Positions 30,401 to 41,929 of a DNA stretch of 64,000 nucleotides are shown here, piece after piece (positions within the stretch are counted from its first letter, which is position 1; the number at the start of each line of letters is the position of its first letter). The notes under the pieces are model-generated. The model searched no databases, had not been told where the DNA came from, and saw only the letters and a list, made by a program, of their open reading frames with translations. This DNA is from Asterias rubens (lineage: Eukaryota; Echinodermata; Asteroidea; Forcipulatida; Asteriidae). Position numbers and translations under genes: made by a program. The stretch is from positions 1,366,501-1,430,500 of the forward strand of contig NC_047062.1 of the NCBI RefSeq assembly GCF_902459465.1, read 5' to 3'.

Positions 30401-32942
30401 CTGGAAAAGACGTCCCGGACCTCATTGCAAACTGACCCAATCTTTAGTTGTTTTGCTGCATGCATCCAGCAGCAATACACCTGGTCGACATTGCCGGAAA
30501 AATGCAAGATTTTGTTTTAAACGTACAAACTCACGACTAGGGCTTGAATGTACTTGCACGTACGTGTGTTCGATGTTCGATCGAGGCAAAGTCTGCCTCG
30601 ATTGACGTCACACAAGTGGGGTAGGCGGAGTCACCCCACATAACTTTATTTATTTATTTTGTTTAAACAAAAAAATCGTTAAAAACACTTACTCAAAAAA
30701 TCATTTTATTGTTCAGAAGCATATACTCTAATGTTTGAAGAAAAAAATCTCATTCCAGATGACTATAATGTAAATCTCTGGAGATTGTGTTTTGTGTCCT
30801 ACAAAGAGTACCCCAAACTCTTTAAATCATTTTTTTTCCTTCTGATTTTTGTATTTCTTTGGATTGTTAAAGGGAATTTTTTCCCGGTTCGTTCGAAGGC
30901 AACATTATTTTTCGCGTCGCCTTCAGTTTAGATTGTGTTTGGGGTATTCAAGTGAAGTTTAAGCCTGGTTCGAAATTCCTGGATGCGAATGCGATACAAG
31001 TTTGGAGGTTACAAATTCCCAACGAATACTTCACAACGGTTGAGCTATGTACAGCCCCTCCGAAACATTCAGTGACGTCAAAGTTCGTAGTCAAAACTGA
31101 CGCAGTGTAGGGTATAAAGGTTTCGTGCCAATACGACAAAAAATTACAGCCTAGTTTTTTTCTTCTTCATTATTTTAACTTATTTAGGCAGCTGAACTTT
31201 TACTAACATATTCCTTGTAACCGGAACTGTTAAAAAAATCTGAATGGGAAAGTATGCTTTAACGCAGAATGTGACCCCGTTTGAACTAAACTTACGGTTC
31301 AAACTTTTTGAACCGTATTCATGCCTTTAACCGAGACACTAACGTTTTACCAAGCGTTTTTCAGATTGCACAAATTCCAGAAATGACTGCCCAAAAATGA
31401 ACTTTAATGACGAAACTCCCGCCTAAAAAGCTCATGCGAATTGGAATGCTGCTGTGTTGAATTGTTAAATTGAATTGATATTTGGTAAAATCGAATTACG
31501 CAACAGTACTTTGGATTTCGCGCGAAATAAAATAGTGTGACAAGGGTGTTTTTTCTTTCATTATTATCTCGTAACTTCGACAACCAATTGAGCTCAAATT
31601 TTCACAGGTTTGTTATTTTTAATGCATTATGAGATATACCAATTGAGAAGACTGATCTTTGACAATAACGACAGTGTCCAGTGTCTTTAATTTAAATTAC
31701 AATGCCATGAAATTAATTGTTCTTCTTACAAGTATTTCCACCTCTTTTTCTGAGGCAATTCTTGTAAACGTGACACAAATAGCACAATTCAAGCTTTTGG
31801 TTGTCAAAAAAGTTCCCAAAGCAGAATAAAGTGTAATGTCCAGAAAATAGCAAGACAACCATGAAGTCTTCTTGCTTCGTTTATCCCAACATGCATACAA
31901 TAACAAACCTGTGAAAATTTGAACTCAGTTTTTCATCTTAGCTGCAAGAGGGTAATGAATGAAAATAAACACTGCTGCACAAATTTGTGTGCTTTCAGAT
32001 GCATGATAAAAAGCCTAAGGCCCGTAGTCTTTTAACATTTGAGTGAAAAAATACCTCTTTCTCAAAAAATATTTTACTAAAGATGGAGCCGTTTCTCACA
32101 ATACTTATACTATCAACAGCTCTCCATTGCTTGTTCCAAAGTAAGTTTTTATGGAAGCACAATTACTTCGAGTAAGTTTCCAGTACCTTTAAGCAACCTT
32201 CGCGAAGCTTTATAACTTAAACGCAGTTGTGACAAGTACCAAGGGCAACTGGGCAGACAGGGAGAACAGTTCGTTGACAACTAGGCCCAATTTCATGGCT
32301 CCGTTTACGCCGAATTAAACGCTTAGGACAAACGCAGAACTGTGTAAGCGTAGATACAAAAGTTAAAAAATGCACCAAAAATAACGTCTTTTCCAACAAA
32401 TAAGAAAACTGAAAAGCAAATGTCCACTATTAAATGCATGCGCACAATTTCAACTAAAAGCCCGATACTCTAACCCGTGAAATACGCTCCCTAAGCGCGG
32501 ATCACTGTCTCCGCAGACACCGATTATTTGCTTTCAGAGCCTATATTAGGCCATGATGGGGCTACGCTGGTTAAATAAGACGATATTAATACACCTGCCT
32601 ACGCTGGTTTATGCTAGGTCGGTCGTTTAACAAAAACGCTAGTTTAGGAGTCATTTGAGATGTATTGTTTTCCTGTAAATATAATTAGAAGCCTATAACG
32701 GGGACATAGAAAATTAAATAAAAATATGACTTACTCTGTATGGGTGACTCTCTGCGACAGGTTGATCTGAAACTGGAGTATACTCGTTTCTGTAAAGCCG
32801 ACAAGTTTTCCCCATCAACTGCAGAGATCATTGTAGAACACATTTCTCCCTTCAGGGGCAGGACGTAGAAAATCACGGCCAAAGTGAGTGCCAGAATAAG
32901 GGAACCAATATTACGCAAAATTGTCTTCACTATCGAATCCAT
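27179..32942 (-). CDS. three-exon gene, 229-aa single-pass membrane protein, family unknown
   Basis: Minus-strand exons 32942-32735, 28214-28011 and 27456-27179 join in frame (208+204+278 nt, 229 codons plus stop). All splice sites are GT-AG and both junctions are phase 1. Residues about 13-30 are a hydrophobic segment, which could be an uncleaved signal anchor or a signal peptide. Residues 35-90 contain Cys and a short TTSEGTTSE Thr/Ser stretch. The remaining 140 residues look like a beta-rich domain (RLEFTISSTDENKRVYVTF, VPVVITYDNGRFDLVLNG, RWFVTFYVFTEVELSF). I do not recognise the family. A Farnesoic-acid-methyltransferase-like or other beta-sandwich fold was considered, without firm support. 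The exons fit together by phase alone, so an extra in-frame exon could be missed. Confidence 0.65.
27490..27715. repeat. family-G interspersed repeat
   Basis: GCGGTAACACCTTGTGTGGT ... AACTGTCCTGCTTTTT. It shares this order of words with copies at 26100-26260 and 48785-48985. It lies in intron 2 of the minus-strand gene. Confidence 0.6.
28011..28214 (-). CDS. exon 2 of the 229-aa membrane protein gene
   Basis: Acceptor CCTTTTATTTCAG|CAACAACG and donor GGATTCG|GTTAGT; 204 nt, phase 1 at both ends. It encodes the TTSEGTTSE linker, FCPQNTCRF and the first beta-rich part. It holds no ATG-initiated ORF of useful length. Confidence 0.7.
28261..28560. repeat. interspersed repeat fragment
   Basis: Begins TCAGTCAATCAATCAATCAA, then TTGTAGAGCGCCAAAATCAA and GGAAGCTTATTCCACATTTT. 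The style is that of an inverted retroelement 3' end common in invertebrates. No RT domain is visible. It sits in intron 1 of the minus-strand gene. Confidence 0.55.
28917..29315. mobile_element. MITE family A
   Basis: TTAAAGGCAGTGGACACTAT left, ACCAATAGTGTCCAACGTCT right, complete central palindrome. A partial second copy (left part only, GACGCCGGACACCTTTTGTA) lies at about 29430-29500. Confidence 0.85.
29620..29790 (+). mobile_element. tRNA-derived SINE
   Basis: The head CCTCGGTAGTCTAGTTGGTA ... GTGGGTTCGAATCCCAC has A- and B-box sequences. The acceptor is poorly paired and the anticodon stem has a mismatch, so it is a SINE head rather than a tRNA gene. A body with GTATACAGTGCTAACGCACA follows. 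Confidence 0.7.
29999..30611. repeat. element bounded by 17-bp inverted repeats
   Basis: GTGACGTCAATCGAGGC at 29999 and GCCTCGATTGACGTCAC ending at 30611 are exact mirrors. The 613-bp interior has overlapping small ORFs on both strands with no recognised domain. It may be a degraded DNA transposon or a non-autonomous derivative. Confidence 0.6.
30612..31534. other. no gene seen; degenerate family-B MITE
   Basis: About 30960-31135 matches family B (AAGCCTGGTTCGAAATTCCT, then GAATGCGATACAAG and GTGACGTCAAAGTTCG) but the right terminus is eroded. Nothing else is recognised. Confidence 0.5.
31535..31692. mobile_element. MITE family A, right half
   Basis: Starts GTGTGACAAGGGTGTTTTTT and ends CAGTGTCCAGTGTCTTTAA. 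The left half is missing. Confidence 0.75.
31860..32192. mobile_element. MITE family A, inverted orientation, eroded ends
   Basis: Contains CAACATGCATACAATAACAA, a variant centre, and GTTTCTCACAATACTTATAC followed by ATCAACAGCTCTCCATTGCT. The terminal repeats are weak. Confidence 0.65.
32735..32942 (-). CDS. exon 1 of the 229-aa membrane protein gene
   Basis: ATG at 32942 starts MDSIVKTILRNIGSLILALT, giving the membrane segment. The exon ends ATACAGA|GTAAGTC, a near-perfect donor, phase 1. The ATG is the first in the open frame. Confidence 0.7.
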
Positions 32943-34010
32943 GCTTGGTACAAGTCGCCAAGACCAAAGTTATTCTGCAATACGGACATGAGACGTGCTA
33001 GCGGTTTCTTGTTCTGGTGTGTTTATAGGTCTAGCTACGTTCTTTTATAGTTACCTGGGAAAAAGAGTGCGGAGCCCATATCAATCATGATCACAATACT
33101 CGGGTTAGCACTTTGAGAAAATGCGCATGCGTTAACACAACCATTTTGAATTTTGGATTGTTATGATGGCGATTTGTACAACAGGAACGAAGAGAGACAA
33201 ACGCTGTCAAAAATCGCTCAATGTTTGCACAAAATACTTTTCCAGATAAAAGTTGCTGCAGAGTCATGATGATAAGTTTTATTAGCACTTAATATTGTAG
33301 AAACGAACAGAATATGAAAATTAGTACAAAGGATGCTGGATGCACTTAAAGAACTCTAAATAGTTATCTTTAGGGGCCACGGTTGACAAAGAATTATTAT
33401 TATTTTTTTTTATCCCATTGTGTTAAAAACCACACAAGGTCACGCACTCTCACACATACACAATTACCATTCTCAAGAATACATCCTTATGGAGCATTCC
33501 TTTGTTATTTACTCGTGCCCTGCATTATTTAGCAGTTTTCCATGAACTTTGTACACAAATTTCCTTGAGGAGCACCCAGTTTTTAGAATTCCCCTATGGA
33601 GAAATTTGTGTTTCTCCTTGTTTGTGTCTTCCTTGGTCGCCATAAATAACCGATAATGAGCACACCCTTACGGATTCTGGTATTTGGGGTCTTACTATCC
33701 CATTACTCCCTCTTTTGAATTAAAAATGGAATGATTCTTTTGTTAAATCGATTAACGCAACAGGTCAGACTAGTCATAAAACGAAATCAAATAACCCCAT
33801 TCAGCAGCAGTCGATTCCGCGGGAGGTATAATGGCGAAGTGGTTGTATTAGCTGCTCATTTGCCGAAATTGACCGAGAAACCTGTAAAAACAAGTTCAAT
33901 GTCAGTTAATTTACCACGCCAAGTAGGCCTTCAGACAAAACAACACTGGTTCCGTGCGCCTGTCGCAAACCTAATCGATTTCCATTATTACTTAAAAAAA
34001 ACTTTGTTGA
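32943..34010. other. 5' flank of the minus-strand gene; nothing else seen
   Basis: Probable promoter side of the 229-aa gene. No TATA box that I would defend. The open frame at 33731-34180 runs into the 80-bp duplication and has no domain. Confidence 0.4.
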
Positions 34011-34170
34011 ATGACAAAGGAAACCATGGCAAAGTTTCCCGCCATGCCAGAAAGAGAGAGAGTGGTGTGTTTTTTGAGCAACGTATTCTTATGACAAAGG
34101 AAACCATGGCAACGTTTCCCGCCATGCCAGAAAGAGAGAGAGTGGTGTGTTTTTTGAGCAACGTATTCTT
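34011..34170. repeat. 80-bp tandem duplication
   Basis: Two adjacent units starting ATGACAAAGGAAACCATGGC at 34011 and 34091 differ by about one base, so the duplication is recent. Confidence 0.95.
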
Positions 34171-34270
34171 ATTTTCTTAACTACAGCGTCAAGGTTGGGC
34201 TTGGTTGTTCAACTTATTTATGGGTTAAAGACTTGACAGCTGCCAGCAGAAATAAGCCTTATCAAAGGCC

Positions 34271-34467
34271 TAAAGCCCGGTTGGTACTTCCTGCGAATGC
34301 GAATGCGATACAAATGTTGACGTCACAAATTCGCAACGAATAATCCGCAGCATTTCAACTTTGTTCAACTCACTTGCGAATATCGCTGCGAAAGGAGGGT
34401 TATGACATCAAATTTACGTCAAATTCGCTTCGCATTCGCATTCGCAGGAAGTAAGAACCGGGCTTTA
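34271..34467. mobile_element. MITE family B, intact
   Basis: TAAAGCCCGGTTGGTACTTC at the left and GAAGTAAGAACCGGGCTTTA at the right, with GCGAATGCGAATGCGA mirrored by TCGCATTCGCATTCGC. A 197-bp element flanked by TA. Confidence 0.85.
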
Positions 34468-35529
34468 CCACGCTTTGAATGGGTAGCAAAAAACAGAGTA
34501 GCACAATCCAACTCAACATAAGTATTGCGATTCTTTTCGCAGTAATGCACATTCTCAAGTTCATGTCATTACTGTCGAATCCTATGACAAATCCAAGAAA
34601 CCATAACAATTATCATTTTATTGTTTAGCGCTTGATTTGCTCACCTCTGAACAACCGAGTAATTTTGCCATTGAGCCTAACATTGCCCAATGAGTTCACT
34701 TTTAGTGCACTGAATCTATCTCAATAACTGGAGAACTAAGGTGTAACAAGAGCTAAATTGGTGAACCTCGCTGGTTAAAGGAAGAATGGGGGGTGTGGTG
34801 ACGGAGCGCCCTCTATTCTTGACTCTGTCTTTAGATGTAGTCTTTATTGATGTGCATGTGGCCACATCTTTGGGCCATTATTAACAAAAACAGGGAAGAA
34901 TTCACTACAAATTTCTTGCTCACAAGAAACAATGACCTCAGTTCACCCCAGTATATGGAGATATGTGCAAGTAAAAAGGGAGGACACTCCGAATTTTCTG
35001 CAACTAATATTTAGTTAGTGCATAACTGCCAAGCCAATTATAAGTAACGAAGCTGGCGACGGTTTAAAATAATTTGTGGCGATTTTGTTCAGGCAGGCGT
35101 TTTATTGTTGGGATGTGACAGCAAAGGTTGGGAAATTACTTGACTTGAACGTGACTTTCAGAAGCATATTGTTTTGATAACTAATACGCAGAACTAATGG
35201 GAGTAGAATCTCATCAGATTGAGCTTGACTTCGCAGCAAAAACCAACCCGTCCTACTTTAATAACCATACCTATTATTGCGCGACTTGTTTTACAATGAG
35301 TCAAGGGCGGTTTGTATGGTTGCCGGAAAGCAAATACTTGCTTGTGTTGGTACCAAACAGATATTTCTACACTATTCCCAACGTTCTTGACTGACTGACT
35401 CTAGGGAGATCATGTGCTGCTTAAATAAGGAAATAAAAGGGTAGCGACGAGTTCTAAAACCGACACGACCCTACAAGGTTGCCTGAACATCTGACGTCAG
35501 AGAGTGGCTTCTAGCGAAGGTCAATTCCC
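34468..35529. other. no recognised feature
   Basis: Only short ORFs. No repeat or RNA gene recognised. Confidence 0.45.
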
Positions 35530-35745
35530 GTCCATCTTCACCTATCACCTAGATCCATATGCAGACGACCGCAAATGCAGCAGCTGCCAAACGTCACCTC
35601 GGACCAATCAAAACACAGATAGAGAATGCTTACGTCACTGCACGTTTATCCAATGATATCATTGTATCAAATTAAACCACTGGTTCTAAAAAGCATATGC
35701 CTGTCTTTATCCTTGCGGATAAAGACAGGGGCACAGTCTGCTGGC
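35530..35745 (+). mobile_element. Helitron-like element, 3' portion
   Basis: Sequence through CGTCACCTCGGACCAATCAA is repeated in inverted orientation at 50.5-50.7 kb. It ends in the hairpin CCTGTCTTTATCC-TTGC-GGATAAAGACAGG (35700-35729), followed eight bases later by CTGC rather than a strict CTRR. The same hairpin terminates the 9.3-kb copy. No transposase is present. Confidence 0.55.
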
Positions 35746-35771
35746 GCGTTTAAGGAACACGATGACACGAT

Positions 35772-36071
35772 GGATCGGTCGAGTTGGTCTTTGAAAAGCA
35801 TTATAATAAAATGATGCACACAAACATCCCTCAAAATTGCACGGTTTTCCTTTAATGTCGCGAACTAACACGGTCGGCCATTTTATGGAGTCAAAATTTT
35901 GACTCGTCCAAATGGCCGAACATGTTTGTTCGCGACGTAAAAGGAAATCCGTGCAGATTCGAGGCATGTTTGTGTGGAACATTATATTCTACTTTTGAAT
36001 TATCTATCTAATCATTTGCATTTCTTAAAAAACGGCTTCAAGCACTTTTCAAAGACCAACTCGACCGATCC
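35772..36071. mobile_element. 300-bp MITE (family C)
   Basis: GGATCGGTCGAGTTGGTCTT left and AAGACCAACTCGACCGATCC right. Inner segments also pair (ACACAAACAT/ATGTTTGTGT, TTCGCGACGT) up to a central TCAAAATTTTGA. The whole element could fold into one long hairpin. Confidence 0.85.
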
Positions 36072-36406
36072 AAGGCAACTTGTCCCTTTAAATGCGTGTT
36101 AGGGACCTTGCGCGAGAAAGGGACTTGAATCAAGTCTAGTCAGACCCTGGAATCGGATCATAAACGACCCCTCCCTTTTACAGTGTAGCTTGGTCTCAAC
36201 AAGTTGGCAATGTTTATTTATTAAAATATCATGTGTGTTTATTGTTGAAGTTCATTGGTGTGTGTTGCTGGCGCAGACGGAAATAAAAAATACTCCAAGC
36301 TGAGCAGGTTCATGTTTAGATATCGATCTGTGAAAAGGTGTGTGATTTACAGACGCATCGACGTAGAAAACTCAATCTTCAAATCAATCCAACTTCTTGC
36401 TTCTAC

Positions 36407-37209
36407 ATGAACAGATTACACATCAATACTGTTGTGTATCTTGCTTTGGTGTATATGTGGTGTTCACTTCACACAGGTAGAAGCCCATTGGTCGTAACGG
36501 CTCAACCGATGCTGTCGGTAGAGATACTAACAACCGAAGCAGATCGTAAGGAGGGCGGTCAAGTTCACATGCAGTGTACCGCCACTAACTTTGATTTTCA
36601 GATATATACCTTGGGATGGGAGAAGGCAATATTACTTTGAGACGCAATGAAGAAACCATCACATCCGACTCAAGGTTTAACTTCTCTACCATGCATGAAT
36701 TGAATATAACTACCGAATTACTGGGTATATAAGATTTATATCGGAATGACTCTGGTATGTATACGTGCAATGTCGTCCTCAAAGAGACAAATAGAAGCGG
36801 CATTGTATCCTCGGTGCAGGTAAAGTAATCCGTGTTGTATTTCCCCTTTCCTATATGCTCCCCTGCTGGACCCATTTAATGTAATACAGCAGTCGCTGGA
36901 ACAGAGTTAAATTTCCAATGTTCATCAGAGGTCGGTAACCCACAATTCATGATGGAGATTCTGCAAACTAAATACAACGATACATTCACATTGTCACATT
37001 ATGGTGATAGGATATCAATGTCCTTAGATCTGATAGCTGACATTGATTATGATGATATCGTGTGTTTGTGTGCCATTTCATCCCCGATGTATTATCCTGA
37101 TATGAGTCGTTCTTGTTTCATCGGGCCAATCACTGTTATCAACATAGAAGAGCAACCGACAACAGTCAAGACGGAAGTAAATGTGATATTGAAAACTTTC
37201 CAGTTGTAA
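36407..37209 (+). pseudogene. broken two-Ig receptor, copy 1
   Basis: Begins MNRLHINTVVYLALVYMW, a signal peptide, then AQPMLSVEIL and EADRKEGGQVHMQCTA, clearly the Ig domain 1 start of receptors A and B. The frame breaks near 36640, and stops interrupt later parts around 36730, 36828 and 36877. Recognisable pieces continue: DSGMYTCNVV (Ig1 end), CSPAGP, then an open piece (36949-37209) matching the end of Ig2 (MSRSCFIGPITV). Stalk, membrane segment and tail were not found. It is non-coding as it stands. Confidence 0.9.
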
Positions 37210-38737
37210 CTTTTTAAATGTTTTAATGTTTTCACTGATTGTTTTAAAATTGGGTTTTATAAAATTTATCTAAAAGTATAGCTACTGCTTTTGTATTTGG
37301 GAAACCAGATACTTTGATTTTATGTTTCATTTTACGGCACATAAATATGATATTTATACTTGCCTTATATGTCTCCTGTGTAATGAAGCAAATGCTTGTA
37401 AAGTGCAAAGTGAATTTGTTGTTTTACGAAAAAATAAAACTGAACTATTTTCTTTTTTCTTGGTGCACTTATACACACTTATTCACTTCGGCACTTTACA
37501 GGCAGCAAATTTACCTCCAAAAAAATAAAGTGCATCCAATCACAAATTTGCTATACAGCTCAACAAGTGCCAATGTCGCATGAGATTATGTCCCCTACTT
37601 CTGAGAGCGCCCTCTTTTGAACCATCCTCCTCCAGCCCATGTTCATTTCACATAATACGGGGGACAGAATCTTTAGTGAGACACAAAAACTAGTAGCACA
37701 ACTACGTGAACTAAATTAATAAAGGCCCAGCAACCATTTCAACCAAAAGATGTAACACCTTTTTCTTTGCCTCCCAAAAGGAACAGACAGTAGCGAAATA
37801 TAACTTACAAACACACGTGGTTCAATCAACGGTCATTGAACTACACTAGTAAATAGAAGGAAGCTTTGTATATCCTGATTTAATCTAGGTTGAGGTGAAA
37901 TAATATTTAAAAAATCAAGGAGGTAATATTTTTGTTTCCTTCTTCGTTCACTTAAGAATAATCAATATCAGATTTTAAAAAAAAAAACAAGGCAAAATTA
38001 AATTATCCGTTAGCACCGGGAGAAGGCAACACTTTCCCCATATCAGTGAAGCTCAATCATATTCTGAATTGATGAAAGTCTAATAAATTCTTGAACACAA
38101 AGAATAAAGAATCTGTTCATTCATGAAAGTCTTTAATATTCCATTTTTTGAACCACACGAAGTGACCAACTTATGCACGAACCGTACGTCGATCCAAGAA
38201 GAATAGGTTGATCCCAAACGCATTATAATGTCCATTGGGGCTATATACTGTTAGACTTGGTTCAAAGTCTGCGATCGTGGCTTTTAGTGTACCCGATAGC
38301 CAATACTTAATTTCCTGAAATAGCACCCTCTTGTGGATTAACCTCCGTCCCTCTGATCACAGACTGCAAGTTATGACATTTGACATTTTGCAAGCAAAAC
38401 GATTAGAAACTGCAGTGTATAAAATGCGAGCGCAATGAAGTGAAACATAGGCCTACCTATAGTTTGCGAAACAGACCCTGGAATCGGATCATAAACGAAC
38501 CCTCCCTTTTACAGTGTAGCTTGGTCTCAACAAGTTGGCAATGTTTATTTATTAAAATATCATGTGTGTTTATTGTTGAAGTTCATTGGAGTGTGTTGCT
38601 GGCGCAGACGGAAATGAAAAATACTCCAAGCTGAGCAGGTTCATGTTTAGATATCGATCTGTGAAAAGGTGTGTGATTTACAGACGCATCGACGTAGAAA
38701 ACTCAATCTTCAAATCAATCCAACTTCTTGCTTCTAC

Positions 38738-39540
38738 ATGAACAGATTACACATAAATACTGTTGTGTATCTTGCTTTGGTGTATATGTGGTGTTCACTT
38801 CACACAGGTAGAAGCCCATTGGTCGTAACGGCTCAACCGATGCTGTCGGTAGAGATACTAACATCCGAAGCAGATCGTAAGGAGGACGGTCAAGTTCACA
38901 TGCAGTGTACCGCCACTAACTTTGATTTTCAGATATATACCTTGGGATGGGAGAAGGCAATATTACTTTGAGACGCAATGAAGAAACCATCACATCCGAC
39001 TCAAGGTTTAACTTCTCTACCATGCATGAATTGAATATAACTACCGAATTACTGGGTATATAAGATTTATATCGGAATGACTCTGGTATGTATACGTGCA
39101 ATGTCGTCCTCAAAGAGACAAATAGAAGCGGCATTGTATCCTCGGTGCAGGTAAAGTAATCCGTGTTGTATTTCCCCTTTCCTATATGCTCCCCTGCTGG
39201 ACCCATTTAATGTAATACAGCAGTCGCTGGAACAGAGTTAAATTTCCAATGTTCATCAGAGGTCGGTAACCCACAATTCATGATGGAGATTCTGCAAACT
39301 AAATACAACGATACATTCACATTGTCACATTATGGTGATATGATATCAATGTCCTTAGATCTGATAGCTGACATTGATTATGATGATATCGTGTATTTGT
39401 GTGCCATTTCATCCCCGATGTATTATCCTGATATGAGTCGTTCTTGTTTCATCGGGCCAATCACTGTTATCAACATAGAAGAGCAACCGACAACAGTCAA
39501 GACGGAAGTAAATGTGATATTGAAAACTTTCCAGTTGTAA
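38738..39540 (+). pseudogene. broken two-Ig receptor, copy 2
   Basis: Near-identical to the 36407 copy and carrying the same frameshift and stops, so inactivation came before the duplication. Differences include TSEADRKEDG for TTEADRKEGG and a Tyr for Cys in the Ig2 remnant. Confidence 0.9.
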
Positions 39541-40891
39541 CTTTTTAAATGTTTTTAATGTTTTCACTGATTGTTTTTAAAATTGGGTTTTATAAAATTT
39601 ATCTAAAAGTATAGCTACTGCTTTTGTATTTGGGAAACCAGATACTTTGATTTTATGTTTTCATTTTACGGCACATAAATATGATATTTAATACTTGCCT
39701 TATATGTCTCCTGTGTAATGAAGCAAATGCTTGTAAAGTGCAAAGTGAATTTGTTGTTTTACGAAAAAATAAAACTGAACTATTTTCTTTTTGCTTGGTG
39801 CACTTATACACACTTATTCACTTCGGCACTTTACAGGCAGCAAATTTACCTCCAAAAAAAGGAAGTGCATCCAATCACAAATTTGCTATACAGCTCAACA
39901 AGTGCCAATGTCGCATGAGATTATGTCCCCTACTTCTGAGAGCGCCCTCTTTTGAACCATCCTCCTCCAACCCATGTTCATTTCACATAATACGGGGGAC
40001 AGAATCTTTAGTGAGACACCAAAACTAGTAGCACAACTACGTGAACTAAATTAATAAAGGCCCAGCAACCATTTCAACCAAAAGATGTAACACCTTTTTC
40101 TTTGCCTCCCAAAAGGAACAGTAGCGAAATATAACTTACAAACACACGTGGTTCAATCAACGGTCATTGAACTACAATAGTAAATAGAAGGAAGCTTTGT
40201 ATATCCTGATTTAATCTAGGATGAGGTGAAATAATATTTAAAAAATCAAGGAGGTAATATTTTTGTTTCCTTCTTCGTTCACTTAAGAATTATCAATATC
40301 AGATTTAAAAAAAAAACAAGGCAAAATTAAATTATCCGTTAGCACACGGGAGAAGGCAACACTTTCCCCATATCAGTGAAGCTCAATCATATTCTGAATT
40401 GATGAAAGTCTAATAAATTCTTGAACACAAAGAATAAAGAATCTGTTCATTCATGAAAGTCTTTAATATTCCATTTTTTGAACCACACGAAGTGACCAAC
40501 TTATGCACGAACCGTACGTCGATCCAAGAAGAATAGGTTGATCCCAAACGCATTATAATGTCCATTGGGGCTATATACTGTTAGACTTGGTTCAAAGTCT
40601 GCGATCGTGGCTTTTAGTGTACCCGATAGCCAATACTTAATTTCCTGAAATAGCGCCCTCTTGTGGATTAACCTCCGTCCCTCTGATCACAGACTGCAAG
40701 TTATGACATTTGACATTTTGCAAGCAAAACGATTAGAAACTGCAGTGTATAAAATGCGAGCGCAATGAAGTGAAACATAGGCCTACCTATAGTTTGCGAA
40801 ACAAAATCCAACACGGGGGCTGACGTGAACGGGTGCGGTTATCATATCCGTATCTGTATATGTATTCGCAAGCTTGCGAAACCTTTCTAGA

Positions 40892-40981
40892 GTCCCTGAA
40901 CTTGTACCTAAATGAAGCAATCGATTGTAATACAGGTGTCCCTGAACTTGTACCTAAATGAAGCAATCGATTGTAATGCAG
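40892..40981. repeat. 45-bp tandem duplication
   Basis: GTCCCTGAACTTGTACCTAA ... GATTGTAATACAGGT occurs twice in a row, ending at the left TIR of the next element. Confidence 0.9.
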
Positions 40982-41469
40982 GTGTGGCGGTTTCAGTCTT
41001 CCGCCGTGTTCAGTTTTCCGGGTGGCGTAGCCGGACATTTCACCACGTTGTTCGAACGGTTTAAGCTTTCCGGCGTGTTCAGTTTTCCGGGTGACGTAGC
41101 CAGAATACCGCCGCGAGTACCCTGGCGAGTACTGTAGTTCTCTCGGTGACCCAAAATTGTTTATTATTACGATTCTTTTCTGTTTAGTCACATTCTCTTG
41201 CCCCACTTTACACGTATTCATGCGTACAACTTTAAGCAGGTCACACTGCTTGTGCCACACCAAATTCTCTCATACGATCCACGCGTTCGCCGCTCGTTGT
41301 ACTCGTGGACACCGCCATGACAGCTACCGGAGAGTAACACGGATGACTCAATACAGCACTAAAAATTTACTACTTTTGCTTGCTGTGCGGAGGCATCGCA
41401 TGACGTAATGTTACCGTATTTGGTCATTCGGAAAACTGAACACGGCGGAAAGTTGAAACCGCCACACCT
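40980..41469. mobile_element. 490-bp TIR element, 41-45-bp ends
   Basis: AGGTGTGGCGGTTTCAGTCT and CCGCCGTGTTCAGTTTTCCG at the left are mirrored by CGGAAAACTGAACACGGCGG and AACCGCCACACCT at the right. The left arm is partly duplicated inside (GGCGTGTTCAGTTTTCCGGG). No transposase ORF. Confidence 0.85.
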
Positions 41470-41929
41470 GGCTTTATTTAGGGGCCGCACATCCCAGGCT
41501 AACTTCCGTTTTACAAGACTAGTTCACAGAGAAGGGAAATGTGCTTATTTTGAATTAAAAATTGTTATTTTTGCGTCTTGTAAAACAAAATTTGTTTACA
41601 AACGGACAGTTGATAACAGTATCATGGAAGGTCCAGTGGATGAACATATCAATCAATCAATCAATCAATATACATTTATTTCAATGCTGTCCTTGGACAT
41701 ATAATATACAATGGTTGTAAGAGGTTAAATTACAACATTACTTGTATACATTAAGTATAGTTTATTATAATTATTTAAGGGACAACATTAAGGTTTGGGT
41801 GAAGCAGAAAAGCTTTTGTACCCTGGAGCTTTACATACTCTGGAGAGCAATGCGAAAATGTGCATAGTTCATATCTTGCTGATGAGTGTGTGGGCATAAA
41901 CACAAAGTAAATACAAATCATCCAAGACT

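Larger units (their letters stand above)
36141..40803. repeat. 2.33-kb direct tandem duplication
   Basis: 36141-38471 and 38472-40803 align end to end with only scattered substitutions and small indels. The junction is AGTTTGCGAAACA, whose last bases CA are shared with the unit start CAGACCCTGG. Each unit carries one broken Ig-receptor copy plus about 1.2 kb of 3' sequence. Confidence 0.95.

Noticed and set aside
30016-30605. Possible multi-frame gene at 30.0-30.6 kb
   Set aside because: Exact 17-bp inverted repeats bound it and ORFs overlap on both strands without a domain.
33731-34180. 149-codon ORF
   Set aside because: Half of it is a recent 80-bp duplication and there is no recognisable domain or splice context.
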